Below are positions 32,372 to 42,356 of a stretch of DNA of 64,000 nucleotides, piece after piece. Below the pieces are notes generated by a model. It did not search any database. It had not been told where the DNA came from and saw only the letters and a list, made by a program, of their open reading frames with translations. The stretch covers positions 992,001-1,056,000 of the forward strand of contig JAEUWY010000012.1 of NCBI GenBank assembly GCA_022059125.1, in the 5' to 3' direction. How positions within the stretch are numbered: position 1 is the stretch's first letter; each line of letters begins with the position of its first letter. The translations under genes and the position numbers were made by a program. The DNA comes from Corynespora cassiicola. Taxonomy: Eukaryota > Ascomycota > Dothideomycetes > Pleosporales > Corynesporascaceae.

Positions 32372-32842
32372 GGAGTCGGGAATGCGGCAAAGGGCAACTG
32401 CACTTTTGAGATACGGGGGGGTTTGGTGTCCGAGGCACGGCTGAACACGAGCGAGCGAATAATAGTACTATGCACACAAAGTAGGGTATCAAGCCAAGTA
32501 GGAGGCGGGTGCAAGAAAATAACAGAGGCAACAAACTTCGACGATCCCCACGAGCTCGGAACTGGCGGCGGAACCTTGCCCCGAAAGGCGGTGAAGCCGT
32601 TCTGCCACCCTAGCTGGGTTCCTCGACAGAGGTAAGTGGGACCCGACTTGAGAAAGTACCTGGGAAGGGTCGCGCCTATCGTCTGTTGACCTGCTTCCTT
32701 TCAACAATTGCCCTCCTTCCTGTTCGACAATGGGCGTGCTTTCCGTTCAACAAACGACCCGCTTCCTGTCCATTAATTGACCTCCAGCGCTGCTTTCTTC
32801 CTGTCCACCTCAACCTCCAGCAGAGATACACTGCAACCAACA
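32372..32842. promoter_or_regulatory. Bidirectional promoter between J-protein and mitochondrial GluRS
   Basis: About 470 bp between divergent genes. Between 32368 and 32770 the minus strand has no ATG at all, which is relevant to the unresolved start of the J-protein. Confidence 0.55.
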
Positions 32843-34465
32843 ATGCCGCTCACTCTGTTACTGAGGCCTCGGTTGCCCCAGTACACGTGTGGCTCATGTC
32901 TTGTTCGCATTTCTCGAGCTTCCAGGCGGCAAATCTCCGCATCTGCACCCGCGGCCAAGACCAACAAGTCCAAATCAGCGCTCCCGTCAAGCCCTGCGCG
33001 CACGCGTTTTGCTCCCTCGCCCACCGGCTACCTCCATCTTGGGTCTCTGCGAACCGCGCTTTTTAACTACCTGCTTGCCCAGCGAACCGGAGGCCAGTTT
33101 CTGCTTCGCATCGAGGACACAGACCAGAAGCGTACAGTACCAGATGCTGAATCACGCCTCTTTCGGGACCTGCGGTGGGCGGGATTGCATTGGGATGAAG
33201 GCCCTGAAGTAGGAGGTCCATATGGGCCATACAAGCAGTCGGAGCGAAGCGAGCTCTACAAAGAGCACGCGCACAAGCTTCTGGACAACGGGCACGCATA
33301 TCGGTGTTTCTGTTCAACCGAGAGACTGAACCAGCTTGCGGAGCAACGACACAAGCTAGGCATCGCCACCGACTACGACCGCACATGCGCCCATATCCCA
33401 CGCGAAGAATCAGACGATCGAGCCTCCAGGGGCGAATCCCACGTCATACGATTAAAGGTACCCGAAGTGTATCCGACTTACGACGACTTGATATACGGGA
33501 CCTTTAAGCCGCTCAAGAAACGCGGCCACATCACAGAATCGTCCTACGAGGATCCCATCCTGCTGAAATCGGATGGCCTCCCAACATATCATCTCGCAAA
33601 CGTCGTGGATGACTACCACATGAAGATCACGCACGTCATCCGAGGCTCGGAATGGATGCCTTCGACACCCAAGCACATCGCCATGTACAACGCCTTCGGA
33701 TGGACTCCACCGAAATTTGCCCACGTCGGATTACTTGTTGATGAGCAGGGGAACAAGCTCAGCAAGCGCAACTTCGACACCGACATTGCGGCATTCCGCG
33801 AAATGGAAATCTTTCCCGAGACGCTCACCAACTTCGCCGCACTGTTGGGATGGAGCCACCAGGAGAAGAACGATATCATGGATCTCAAGTCTCTCATCGA
33901 CAAGTTCACCCTCAAATTCACAAAGGGCAATACCACGGTGACGTTCGGCAAGCTGCATTTCCTGCAGCGTAAACATGCCGCGCTGAGAGCCAAAACCGGT
34001 GGTGAAGGCCTGGAAGACATGGTCCAAGCCGTGGTCCGCCTACTCAAGGACCCTGAATCGCCATATCAGGAATGGAGAAAAATCATGAGGTCGCCACACC
34101 CAGAAGAATACGTACGTCAAGTCATCCAGGCTGACGGCGAGAACTACACCAACGCAAACGAGTTTGTGTCGCGTAACTCATTCCTCTTCACCCGGCTCAG
34201 GCAGCCTCAGTCAATGACCGAGGGGGAAGACATTCCCTCGAGAGTAAAGACATTGTCCGAGGTTAACGAATGGTCGAAAGAGAATCTGATGCTGAAGGTT
34301 CGCGAGATTATCGATGGGCGCCCTGAAGGAAAAGACGGGGCAAAAGACGTGTACCATTACCTGCGAAAGGCGATCACGAACCGCCTTGAGGGGATGCGTA
34401 TATACGATGTGATGCTGGTCTTGGGAAGGAAAGAGACTCTGGCAAGGCTTGGTGTGGAGGTGTAG
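32843..34465 (+). CDS. MSE1: Mitochondrial glutamyl-tRNA synthetase
   Basis: Single exon, 540 residues from the ATG at 32843. The N-terminal 40 residues are rich in Arg/Ser/Ala with no acidic residue, a mitochondrial targeting signal. The class I HIGH-type motif appears as F-A-P-S-P-T-G-Y-L-H-L-G-S (from residue 56), followed by L-R-I-E-D-T-D-Q-K-R. The KMSKS-type motif is K-L-S-K-R near residue 304. This charges mitochondrial tRNA-Glu, and often also tRNA-Gln for later transamidation (family knowledge). It is divergent from the J-protein gene. The frame upstream of the chosen ATG has no ATG. Confidence 0.95.
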   Translation: MPLTLLLRPRLPQYTCGSCLVRISRASRRQISASAPAAKTNKSKSALPSSPARTRFAPSPTGYLHLGSLRTALFNYLLAQRTGGQFLLRIEDTDQKRTVPDAESRLFRDLRWAGLHWDEGPEVGGPYGPYKQSERSELYKEHAHKLLDNGHAYRCFCSTERLNQLAEQRHKLGIATDYDRTCAHIPREESDDRASRGESHVIRLKVPEVYPTYDDLIYGTFKPLKKRGHITESSYEDPILLKSDGLPTYHLANVVDDYHMKITHVIRGSEWMPSTPKHIAMYNAFGWTPPKFAHVGLLVDEQGNKLSKRNFDTDIAAFREMEIFPETLTNFAALLGWSHQEKNDIMDLKSLIDKFTLKFTKGNTTVTFGKLHFLQRKHAALRAKTGGEGLEDMVQAVVRLLKDPESPYQEWRKIMRSPHPEEYVRQVIQADGENYTNANEFVSRNSFLFTRLRQPQSMTEGEDIPSRVKTLSEVNEWSKENLMLKVREIIDGRPEGKDGAKDVYHYLRKAITNRLEGMRIYDVMLVLGRKETLARLGVEV

Positions 34466-34905
34466 AGCATAGTTGGTGACGCTTTGTAGGATATCAAGGG
34501 CTTGTATGCATAAGAAATGGCGCTGGTCTGCCAGTTTCGGTTTTGGGGGCCGGTTTATAGATGTAATATAGATATGTTGTACAATATACAGTCTTCCCCC
34601 AGTTCAGATGTCTAGCTAATAGCGGCCACTCAATGCTCTGTCGGCTCCACAATCAACTCTCCCCCTTCAAAAAAGCCGCCACTTAATACTCCATCGGCTC
34701 CACAATTGACTCTCCCGATTTGAAAAAGGCTGTGCTGTGCTAAACATCCGAGCTGGAGGACTGTACTACCAGGCTCACTAAAGAGCCGATCCAGCTAGAT
34801 AGTGCCTTTTCTCTCCCTATTCAAACAGATTCTCCTAATAGTATCGCGAAGCATGCGCCTTGGATACTTTGCGAGAGCTTCACCATATCTTACACCCGCA
34901 TCCCA
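34466..34905. other. Intergenic, 440 bp between convergent genes
   Basis: 3' flanks of GluRS and mitochondrial IF3. Two similar short segments near 34626 and 34683 (each with CACTYAATRCTC and TCGGCTCCACAAT) form a local imperfect direct repeat about 57 bp apart. Confidence 0.5.
34626..34714. repeat. Imperfect tandem repeat, unit about 57 bp
   Basis: Two adjacent segments share the pattern CACTYAATRCTC...TCGGCTCCACAATYRACTCTCCC followed by a GAAAAAG-type tract. The second copy differs at several bases. Lies in the 3' flank shared by two convergent genes. Confidence 0.65.
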
Positions 34906-35745
34906 TCACTCAACATTCGCCTCCTGCTCGGCTTGTTTGCTTTGGGCTGCAGCTTTCCTCTTCTCCTTCTTGACCTGTCTGGTTTCCTCTTCAGGCTTCT
35001 TTTCCCTCTCCTGGAACTTGCCCTCGAACACCAATGTCATCGTGCCGCCCAGCTTGCCCTCAGGATCCTTTACTTCCCATGCACCCTTACACTCCGAAAC
35101 TGCCTCTCGCACCTTTTCCAAAACCTCCAAACACTCTTTCTCTGTCGCCTTCTTTCCTCCCCTCTTGCTTCCCATCAAAATCTCCACTTTTCTACCATCT
35201 AGCAAGAACTCCTTCAATTTGTTCAGCCTATGCTTCAAGTCCCCGGGCGCGATGGCCCAGTTCAGTTCAAGGTTTTTCATCGAGGGCCCTGCACCCTGGC
35301 CCTTGGCTTGCCTGCGCTCAATCTCCAGCTTCCTGTTCAGCTGTTGCCGAAGGTCCATTTTACTGACAATCTTGCACGTCGGCACAAAGCTTGGGTCTAG
35401 TTTGCCACTTCCATCCAACTTGTCCGGAGTCACTTGGAGCAGGTATTCGGTCTTTCGGTCGTATCGAACCTCGTCGACCGGAATCTCGCGCTGGAAGATG
35501 CCGTTGCTGTCGACGACGTTGACGACCGCGGCTTTGATGGCATTGTCTACCGTGTAGATGTCGGTCAACGCCTGGCGTTTGACCTTCTTGAATGTTTTCG
35601 TTCGAGCAGTGATATGCGGAAGCAGGAGCTGTGGGCCAGACTGGAATGCAGGGATTGCAGTATTGCGGAAGGGCACGCTGAGGGTGGGTGCGACGAAAAC
35701 GCGATATAGTGCGCGTGATGTGCTGGTGAAGTGGTAGGGAGGCAT
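34906..35745 (-). CDS. Mitochondrial translation initiation factor IF-3
   Basis: Single exon, 279 residues from the ATG at 35745. The basic, Ser/Thr-rich N-terminus fits mitochondrial import. A central I-x-x-x-x-V-x-x-V-D-S-N-G pattern is the IF3 N-domain start. The C-domain has the pattern of IF3 (E-L-N-W-A-I-A-P-G-D-L-K-H-R-L, then V-E-I-L-M-G-S-K-R-G-G-K-K-A). A Lys/Glu-rich tail closes the protein. IF3 keeps ribosomal subunits apart and proofreads the start site. Divergent from ATG16, with 301 bp between starts. Confidence 0.85.
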   Translation of the reverse strand: MPPYHFTSTSRALYRVFVAPTLSVPFRNTAIPAFQSGPQLLLPHITARTKTFKKVKRQALTDIYTVDNAIKAAVVNVVDSNGIFQREIPVDEVRYDRKTEYLLQVTPDKLDGSGKLDPSFVPTCKIVSKMDLRQQLNRKLEIERRQAKGQGAGPSMKNLELNWAIAPGDLKHRLNKLKEFLLDGRKVEILMGSKRGGKKATEKECLEVLEKVREAVSECKGAWEVKDPEGKLGGTMTLVFEGKFQEREKKPEEETRQVKKEKRKAAAQSKQAEQEANVE

Positions 35746-36046
35746 ATCTGGTATTTCGAGGGCGCCCTAGGCTCTGGAAAAGGAGAGACGAAAAGGGACA
35801 CCAGTAGGAGAAGGAAACGACCGAATGGAGGTGGAAGTGACGTGCAGGTCACGATGATCGTGACGGGTCCAGTGAAGCTCCGGCCAGGATTGGGTCTTGG
35901 CACCTCCGAGGCCACCCCGCCAGCTCCCATGCTTGCTCTCCGTGAAACCTCACAGCCTGATTGCGCCTGACTATGTAAACCCCCACCATGATACAGGCAC
36001 ACCGTCGAATTTTGCTACCACATCTGAGCTTGTTCGATTTTCCACC
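35746..36046. promoter_or_regulatory. Bidirectional promoter between mitochondrial IF3 and ATG16
   Basis: 301 bp between divergent start codons, containing an ACGATGATCGTGACG-like near-palindromic stretch around 35852. No other feature. Confidence 0.5.
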
Positions 36047-36770
36047 ATGAGTAACCCGCTCGCCGAGTATCTATCTGCCCTGAAGGCGCGTGACGCGCGC
36101 GAAAGAGCCCACGAAGAATACATCAACGCCTGTATGTATATGAATACTATGATCAAACGACATGCGCTTGCTTCGCATGGACGGCGAATCTTATGGACAT
36201 GATGGCTCATGATATCTAGATACCAAACTCGCCGACCGCACAGCGGCTCTCAACAAGCCAACCCCACCGCCCAGCGAGCCCGTCCCGCCATCTCCGAGCC
36301 TGTCTACCCGCTCCCTCCGCCCAGGAACCCCCAAAGGCAAAGGATCTCCAGCACCTCAGGATGGCAGCATTCCCAGCTCACTAGTCCAGATCCGCGCCGA
36401 GCTCGCATCCACCCAACGCACTCGCGCTGAGCTCGAGACTAAGCTGGCGAACCAGAACATCGAACTAGAAGGAATAAAGGTCACAGATGCTGAGCAGAAG
36501 AAGCGGATAGCTCAGCTCGAGAAGACCAAGGAGTTCTTAGAGAGAAGGGTCAAGGATAGGTCTGAGGAGCTCAAGGGGAAGGGTAGGTTTGTCAACGAAG
36601 TTCAGGACGAGATGGTGTCTCTCGAGCTGCAGCTCAACATGGCGGAGAAGGAGGTCGAGAAGTTGCGAAACGAGAACGAGGATCTCACCAGGAGGTGGTT
36701 GGAGAAGATGGAGTTGGAGGCGAAGACCATGAATGATCGGTTCGAGAAGGAATCGAAACGCAAGGGGTGA
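36047..36770 (+). CDS. ATG16: Autophagy protein ATG16
   Basis: Two exons, 36047..36131 and 36220..36770, give 211 residues. The 88-nt intron ends ATCTAG and keeps phase. The N-terminus reads N-P-L-A-E-Y-L-S-A-L-K-A-R-D-A-R-E, then E-Y-I-N-A-Y-T-K-L-A-D-R-T-A after splicing, which is the Atg5-binding helix of fungal Atg16. A Pro/Ser linker follows, then a long coiled coil from about residue 85 to the end (E-L-A-S-T-Q-R-T-R-A-E-L-E; L-E-L-Q-L-N-M-A-E-K-E-V-E-K-L). Atg16 dimerises and tethers Atg5-Atg12 at the phagophore for Atg8 lipidation. The length fits fungal Atg16, which lacks the WD repeats of animal forms. Confidence 0.92.
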
Positions 36771-37280
36771 TTACTCAAGGCTTCCTGCTATGATTATATG
36801 ATATGAGATACATTCCTACAAAATTAGACGAGAATATGACCTATGTGGACTTTTGAATATATATTTTTGCACATGTTGCCGGGTGGTTATAGCAGATTAA
36901 ACCCGGACAGTACAGTCGATGGTGCTTTGGGTGAAACTGACCAGGAATAAGTGCATGCTCGCTGAGGATTTTATATCATGAATCTAGTGGTTTTCTATCA
37001 ACCTTTCTAGTAACATTTGGAATTATAACATGCGGGCGGTGATGGAATAATCCTGTAATAAAAACGAGAAGATTCACTCATCTTAAAGAGTTAAATCCAT
37101 CCCTCGCTATTTCACTCGATCGCCCTGTACGCAGCATTCCATCATGGGCTGGATCCTCGCCGCTTTCACTGGTGCCTGCATTTCTTGGCGCGGGAAGCTC
37201 CCCACTACATCCCAAAGCTCCCACCTCACCTCTCCCCGTACCACAGACACAGCACAACTGCGCGCTGCCCACTTTTCAAG
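36771..37280. other. Intergenic, 510 bp
   Basis: AT-rich 3' flank of ATG16, then the promoter and short leader of CSN5. No other feature. Confidence 0.45.
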
Positions 37281-38430
37281 ATGGGTACGGCCCTCAAGAC
37301 GTGGGGTAAGTTAATAGCAATCCTTAATCACTAACCCTCAATCATATGTCAATCGCCCCGTTACCCCGCCACATGTATTCATTCTGATAATCCAACCTCC
37401 CATAGAGCTCGAGAACTCGGTGGAACTCGTGGACCCTACGAAAGATGCGCTGTACTCGTACTCCTCGACGGAGCAGAAACAAATCAACGAGGCGCACCCA
37501 TGGCGTACCGACCCGCACTACTTTACCAACATCCGCATCAGCGCCGTCGCGCTCCTCAAGATGGTGATGCACGCCCGTTCAGGTGGCTCCCTGGAGGTTA
37601 TGGGCCTGATGCTCGGCAAGATTGAGGCACACACCTTCGTCATCACCGACGCATTCCGACTTCCCGTCGAGGGCACAGAGACGCGGGTTAACGCGCAGGA
37701 CGAGGCCAACGAGTACATGGTAGAATTCCTGAGCCGGGCACGCGAACAAGGCCAATGTGAGAACGCCGTTGGCTGGTACCACTCGCATCCAGGCTACGGT
37801 TGCTGGCTCTCCGGCATCGACGTCAGCACGCAGAAGACGCAGCAAATGTACCAAGACCCGTTCGTAGCCGTCGTCATCGACCCCGACCGCACCGTCTCGG
37901 CCGGCAAGGTCGAAATCGGCGCCTTCCGCACATTCCCCGAGGCATACGTCCAGGAGAAGGAAAAGGGCGCGAAGAGCGGCGGCGGCGGCGGCGGCGGCGG
38001 TGCCGGTGAGGACGGCTTCCAGACCATCCCCCTCGGCAAGATCGAGGACTTTGGCGCGCACGCAAATCACTACTACAGTCTCGATGTCTCGCACTACAAG
38101 TCGAGCCTTGACTCGCGCCTGCTCGAGGCCCTGTGGAACAAGTACTGGGTCGGCACCCTCTCCAGCTCCCCGCTCTTCTCCAACCGCGAGTACGGCACAA
38201 AGCAAATCTCTGATCTCGCGCGCAAGACACAGCAGGAGACTGCAGCGCTGAAGCGGTATAAGAGCAGCTTCGTCAGCAGCAATGAGCAAAAGGGCCAGTT
38301 GTCCAATTTGGGTGCCGCGGGAAGCAAGATTGCGCGTGAGGAGGATATGGGGCTTTTGGCGGCCAAGGTCAAGGATAAGGTGTTCAACCTGAATGGCGGA
38401 GAATCAGTTGATCAGGAGATGAAGTCATGA
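37281..38430 (+). CDS. CSN5: COP9 signalosome subunit 5 (JAMM deneddylase)
   Basis: Two exons, 37281..37305 and 37406..38430, give 349 residues. The tiny first exon encodes M-G-T-A-L-K-T-W, and splicing over 100 nt continues as E-L-E-N-S-V-E-L, the typical Csn5 start. The JAMM metalloprotease site is complete: Glu72 in E-V-M-G-L-M, His134 and His136 in H-S-H-P-G-Y-G, and Asp147 after S-G-I. This subunit removes Nedd8 from cullins as part of the COP9 complex, controlling development and light responses in fungi. A run of eight glycines from a GGC repeat (about 37978-38001) lies after the catalytic domain and is likely a variable linker. Confidence 0.95.
37978..38001 (+). repeat. GGC microsatellite encoding polyglycine in CSN5
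   Basis: Seven GGC codons and one GGT, in frame, giving eight glycines. Confidence 0.9.
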
Positions 38431-38816
38431 TCTGAGGGATTGGCTGCTGGGCTGGATAGTGGAGGGATGAATGCATGGATTGGCATGGTCACGGCGTTAG
38501 GGCGCTCTAGACGGCATGATGAATGAATGGGTCGGCGATGGAATATATGAAAGGCACTCCCGTAGCAGCCAGAGCAATGAATGCTAAGACCCTATGACGA
38601 GCCATGCAATCCCCTGATGAGGCGTTCCACGCCATTTGTGGCACACACGACTCGATCCAGCTTAACAAAAACGGACAAATGCCGTGGTATATTGTACACA
38701 CGATATACTACTACCAGCAGTCTACTGGCCGACCGACTGTCTACTCCAAACGCAGAAGCCGTTGTACATTCTACTAATACAAACAAAGTCTCTACATGCT
38801 CCCAGCCGCATTTTTT
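38431..38816. other. Intergenic, 386 bp between convergent genes
   Basis: 3' flanks of CSN5 and uL4m. No feature recognised. Confidence 0.45.
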
Positions 38817-40355
38817 CTATTTCTTTTCCGGCGCAGGCTCCTCTACCGCCTCGACAACGGCCTCGTCAACCTCGTCAACCTCCTCCTGCTCCGTCCTCAA
38901 CTCCTCGAGCTTAGCGCTCCACTCCTCGGCCGCGACCTGCGCCTTCGCCGCGGCGGCAAGATCGCCCTGTGTGGTGAGCACGCGCACGCGCTGGAGCTCG
39001 GCGTCGCGGCTGGCCTCATAAAAGGCGTCCTCGGCGGCCTGGACATCGACGCGCAGGTCCTGTGCGATTTCAAACTGGGCGTCTGCGGCCTGCTCGTCGC
39101 TGCGCCAGCGGAGCGCGTCGGCGCGGTGCTCGGCAGCCTGGGCGGGGAGGAGGAACTGCTGGAGGTTGATGTCTGCGATCTTGGCCTTGAGGTCCTTCAT
39201 CTCGAGGTCGAGCTCTGCGGCCTTGTCGGGCTGGGCGCGGATCAGGTCTGGGATGCGGCGCTCGAGCTTGTCGACCTCGAGTTCGAGGGGGGTGATGGTG
39301 GGGAGTTGGGACAGGCGGAGGTCCTTGGCTTCGGCGAGGAGCTCATAGGCGGAGATGTTGAGGTTGAGTTGTTCGGGACCGGCGGGAAGCGTCTCGGCGT
39401 GTGTCCAGCGGTTGTAAGCAACGGATTCGTAGACGTCGGGGCGGAGGGCTTCGCGCTCAGAGGGCTTGGCCAGCATCAGGGCGCGGAATTCTTGCCAACC
39501 GATGGTGGACTCGAGGTCCTTTGGTTTGGAAGACTTGATCATGCTCTTGTGCCATGGCTGGACGCGCTTGTGCGTCAAATCCTCCTGGTGCAGTGTGAGG
39601 ATGTTGTGAAGGGCGGCACGCTCAATGACGATGCGAGAAAGCTCGAGGAGATCCTTGACATCCACATCCTCCCACGTGAGGGCCTGGCGACCACGGTCCA
39701 ACTCGTCAAGGGCCTGCTCTAGAAGCGGGCGCTCCTCCAAGCTCACGTAGAGGCTGCGGCCCCTGCCCTTCTCGTGTACCTTGAGAATGTGCTGCATCAG
39801 CAGAGGCGATGGGCTCTCAATCTCCATGGCGTTATCCACAATGACCAACTCTCCCTTCCTGTAGCGATATGAAAGCGCCGTCCGCCACGCCAGATCATAC
39901 ACCTTCTTTGGGAGCTCAGACGAAAAGTCGCGGGGCCTGGGGCCAAAGGCCACACCTCCACCTCTTAGCATGGGCGATTTCTTGTCTCCAAGACGGGCGC
40001 GACCGGAGCCCTTCTGCGGTCTGATCTTCTTTGCTGAACCGCGGATTTCATACCTCGTCTTGGTCGAAGCAGTACCCATGCGCGTCATGTCACCTTCGTA
40101 GACGACAGCTCGGTGGAGAATATCTCGCCTGGTGGGCAGGTTCAGGTGGGTTCCTGGGAATGATTCGATGCGGAGGGGCTCGAGAGATGGCCATTGATGA
40201 ATGGTCGCGAGGACATTCTGCTGTTCAAGTGGAACTACGGGGGTATAGTTGTCGGCGGAAGTCGTGATGGAGGACAAGGAAGCCTTGGAAGACGTTGAGG
40301 TGGTTATGGAGCGCGCAAAGGAGGTTGATAATGATTTCTGGACGAGGGTTAGCAT
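38817..40355 (-). CDS. YML6: Mitochondrial large-ribosomal protein uL4m (YML6) with long C-terminal extension
   Basis: Single exon, 512 residues from the ATG at 40355. The open frame further upstream has no ATG. The N-terminus is Ser/Thr/Arg-rich, an import signal. The uL4 core is clear: N-L-P-T-R-R-D-I-L-H-R-A-V-V-Y-E-G, K-T-R-Y-E-I-R-G-S-A-K-K-I-R-P-Q-K-G-S-G-R-A-R-L-G, and G-G-G-V-A-F-G-P-R-P-R-D-F. It contacts rRNA near the exit tunnel of the mitoribosome. Yeast Yml6 is under 300 residues. Here about 200 extra residues, mostly Ala/Glu/Leu/Gln helix with coiled-coil character, follow the domain. It is divergent from mL38, 272 bp between starts, so the two mitoribosomal genes probably share a promoter. 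Confidence 0.9.
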   Translation of the reverse strand: MLTLVQKSLSTSFARSITTSTSSKASLSSITTSADNYTPVVPLEQQNVLATIHQWPSLEPLRIESFPGTHLNLPTRRDILHRAVVYEGDMTRMGTASTKTRYEIRGSAKKIRPQKGSGRARLGDKKSPMLRGGGVAFGPRPRDFSSELPKKVYDLAWRTALSYRYRKGELVIVDNAMEIESPSPLLMQHILKVHEKGRGRSLYVSLEERPLLEQALDELDRGRQALTWEDVDVKDLLELSRIVIERAALHNILTLHQEDLTHKRVQPWHKSMIKSSKPKDLESTIGWQEFRALMLAKPSEREALRPDVYESVAYNRWTHAETLPAGPEQLNLNISAYELLAEAKDLRLSQLPTITPLELEVDKLERRIPDLIRAQPDKAAELDLEMKDLKAKIADINLQQFLLPAQAAEHRADALRWRSDEQAADAQFEIAQDLRVDVQAAEDAFYEASRDAELQRVRVLTTQGDLAAAAKAQVAAEEWSAKLEELRTEQEEVDEVDEAVVEAVEEPAPEKK

Positions 40356-40627
40356 GGGGTTTAGGGCCTGCGATGCGGAGGACGGACGGGCACTGCATCT
40401 TGCCGCAGCTGCAGTCTGCTCAATTGGTGTGTGACGCCGCGGATCGGGCCTGATATCCGTCTCGAAGCCATGCCGGGCGGTGTGGTTCAAAGAGCAGATG
40501 TTCAGATGTTCACGGTCGCGGAGCTGGCGCGGAGGTTTTTCAGGATTGGCCCGTGCGGCCCTCACTTCACATTTTCCAGAGACGACCTTTGCTCCAACAC
40601 CGCCCGTTCATCTCCCCATCAATTGCC

Positions 40628-42041
40628 ATGGCGTCTGTCACGCCGTCCCTGCGGCAATTCACCGCCTGTCTGCGATGCGTGCGGCAGACGGCCACGGGCA
40701 CTTCTGCCCTCAATGGCACCCCGCGGCGTCTTCTCTCGACTTCGGCCCCCCTTCGCGATGAGCTCCAGGCTCAGTCTTCGACACCGCCGCCGCCTCCCGC
40801 TGGTGCATCTGGAAACACGGCCGAAATACCTGAATACATGCAGAAATGGGGCACTCTCGATCCCAACACGGTCGAGGGCAAGCGCGCCGAGCGCCGTCTT
40901 ATTCGAAGGGACGGTGTCCTCCCCGTCGGTTCTCGCCGTCGCCGTGCAGTTCTCCGTCGATCCGCTGCGCGCAACGCTGAACAGGTGCCATTTGAGCAGC
41001 TCCCGTACCAATGTTTCCAGGAGGCTAGGAAGGTGTTGATGGAGGATCGCCAGGAGCAGCTCAAGAACATCGAGACCCAGCAATTGAGGATCAGGAACTT
41101 GGAGGCCCAGGATCCGGCCGTCAGCGGTGGTGTCAAGGCAAAAGAGAAGAGACTGAAGAGCATGCGAAACCACTTGAATGAGCTTGTGATACTTGCGGAC
41201 ATCAACGACCCCATTGTCAAGAAGAAGTTTGAAGACGGCGAGGGTATGTCCCTTTAAACGGACGCAACAGGTGCACGACTGACAATGTGTGATAGGTGAC
41301 ATGGAAAAGCCCATCTATCGCCATCTCGCCGATAAGAAGTGGCGCAAGTACAAGCGCCTTGTTTTGGAACAGCGACTTACCCAGATGAACGTGGTTCCGG
41401 ATTTCCTCCCAGCCATGGACCTTGTCGCAGACATCGACCTCGCTTTTGGAAGAAAGACGATTGCCCCTGGTGAATTTGTGGATTCTCTCGTGAGCGAGAA
41501 GATGCCGCGCCTGAACGTCCAGACGTTTGACGGCGAGAAGAAGCTAGTCACTGTCGTCGTTGTGGATGGCGATGTTCCTGTGGTCGAAAAGGACGGTTTC
41601 ACTTTCCACTGCCACTTTATTGCTTCCAACATCCCCATTTCACCGAACGAGACGTCGATCCCGCTCCACAGGATTGAGCACGATGACAGGAAGACCGAAG
41701 ACCCGGCTGCCCGCAAGATTGCTTTGCCCTGGCAAGCGCCCGTTGCCCACAAAGGTGCTCCGTATCACCGACTGGCAGTCGTTGTATTGGAGCAACCAGA
41801 GGGCAAGGTCTTGGATGTTCCGGCACTCAGCCAGGAAAAGCGCAACAAATTCATTCTGCGGAGCTTCATCGACAGGCAGAAGCTGAAGCCCATCACAGCC
41901 ACCTTGTTCAGGACGAAGTGGGACGAGAACATGGCCGGTGTCATGGCGAGGGCCGGCCGCGGAAAGGAGGCGGAGCTCGAGTTCAAGAGGAAGAGGGTCG
42001 AGCCTCTCCCGTACAAGAGGAGAACGGAGAGGATGCGGTAG
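40628..42041 (+). CDS. MRPL35: Mitochondrial large-ribosomal protein mL38 (MRPL35, PEBP-like)
   Basis: Two exons, 40628..41243 and 41296..42041, give 453 residues. The 52-nt intron (GTATGT...GATAG) splits a Gly codon. The N-terminus is an import-type sequence (R-Q-F-T-A-C-L-R-C-V-R, then R-R-L-L-S-T-S-A). The C-terminal half has a PEBP-like pattern: H-C-H-F-I-A-S-N-I-P-I-S, then G-A-P-Y-H-R-L-A-V-V-V-L-E-Q. This combination of a charged helical N-region with a PEBP fold marks mL38. It belongs to the central protuberance of the mitoribosome in yeast (family knowledge). Divergent partner of uL4m. Confidence 0.88.
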
Positions 42042-42356
42042 ATGGGTGTATGAGTGAGAGACGATGTACGTGTATGTGCCGTTGTACAATATCGCTAGTA
42101 ACTTCATATATGTATCATATGAGCCCAGTATAGCTTAGGTGGATCTCATATCATGCCATGTATCAAAATGCTGATCAGCTGGTTTCCCGAAAAGAGCGGG
42201 TGGGGGCCGTTGTGCGGGCAAAGTTGGCCGGTTTGTCCATCGTTCCTTCCTCTATTCGTATCGACCTCAGATTCGCGTCCCACTCCATATTCTCACCACG
42301 CTCTTCTTCACCATCGTCTTTCATTGGTCTCGGGTTCCTTACGTAGGTACTACATA
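42042..42356. other. Intergenic, 315 bp
   Basis: 3' flank of mL38 and promoter of the next gene. A TACGTAGGTA-like motif lies at about 42339-42348. Confidence 0.4.

Noticed and set aside
38817..40565. Longer uL4m starting at 40565
   Set aside because: The first codon there is not ATG, and the extra 70 residues overlap the mL38 promoter.
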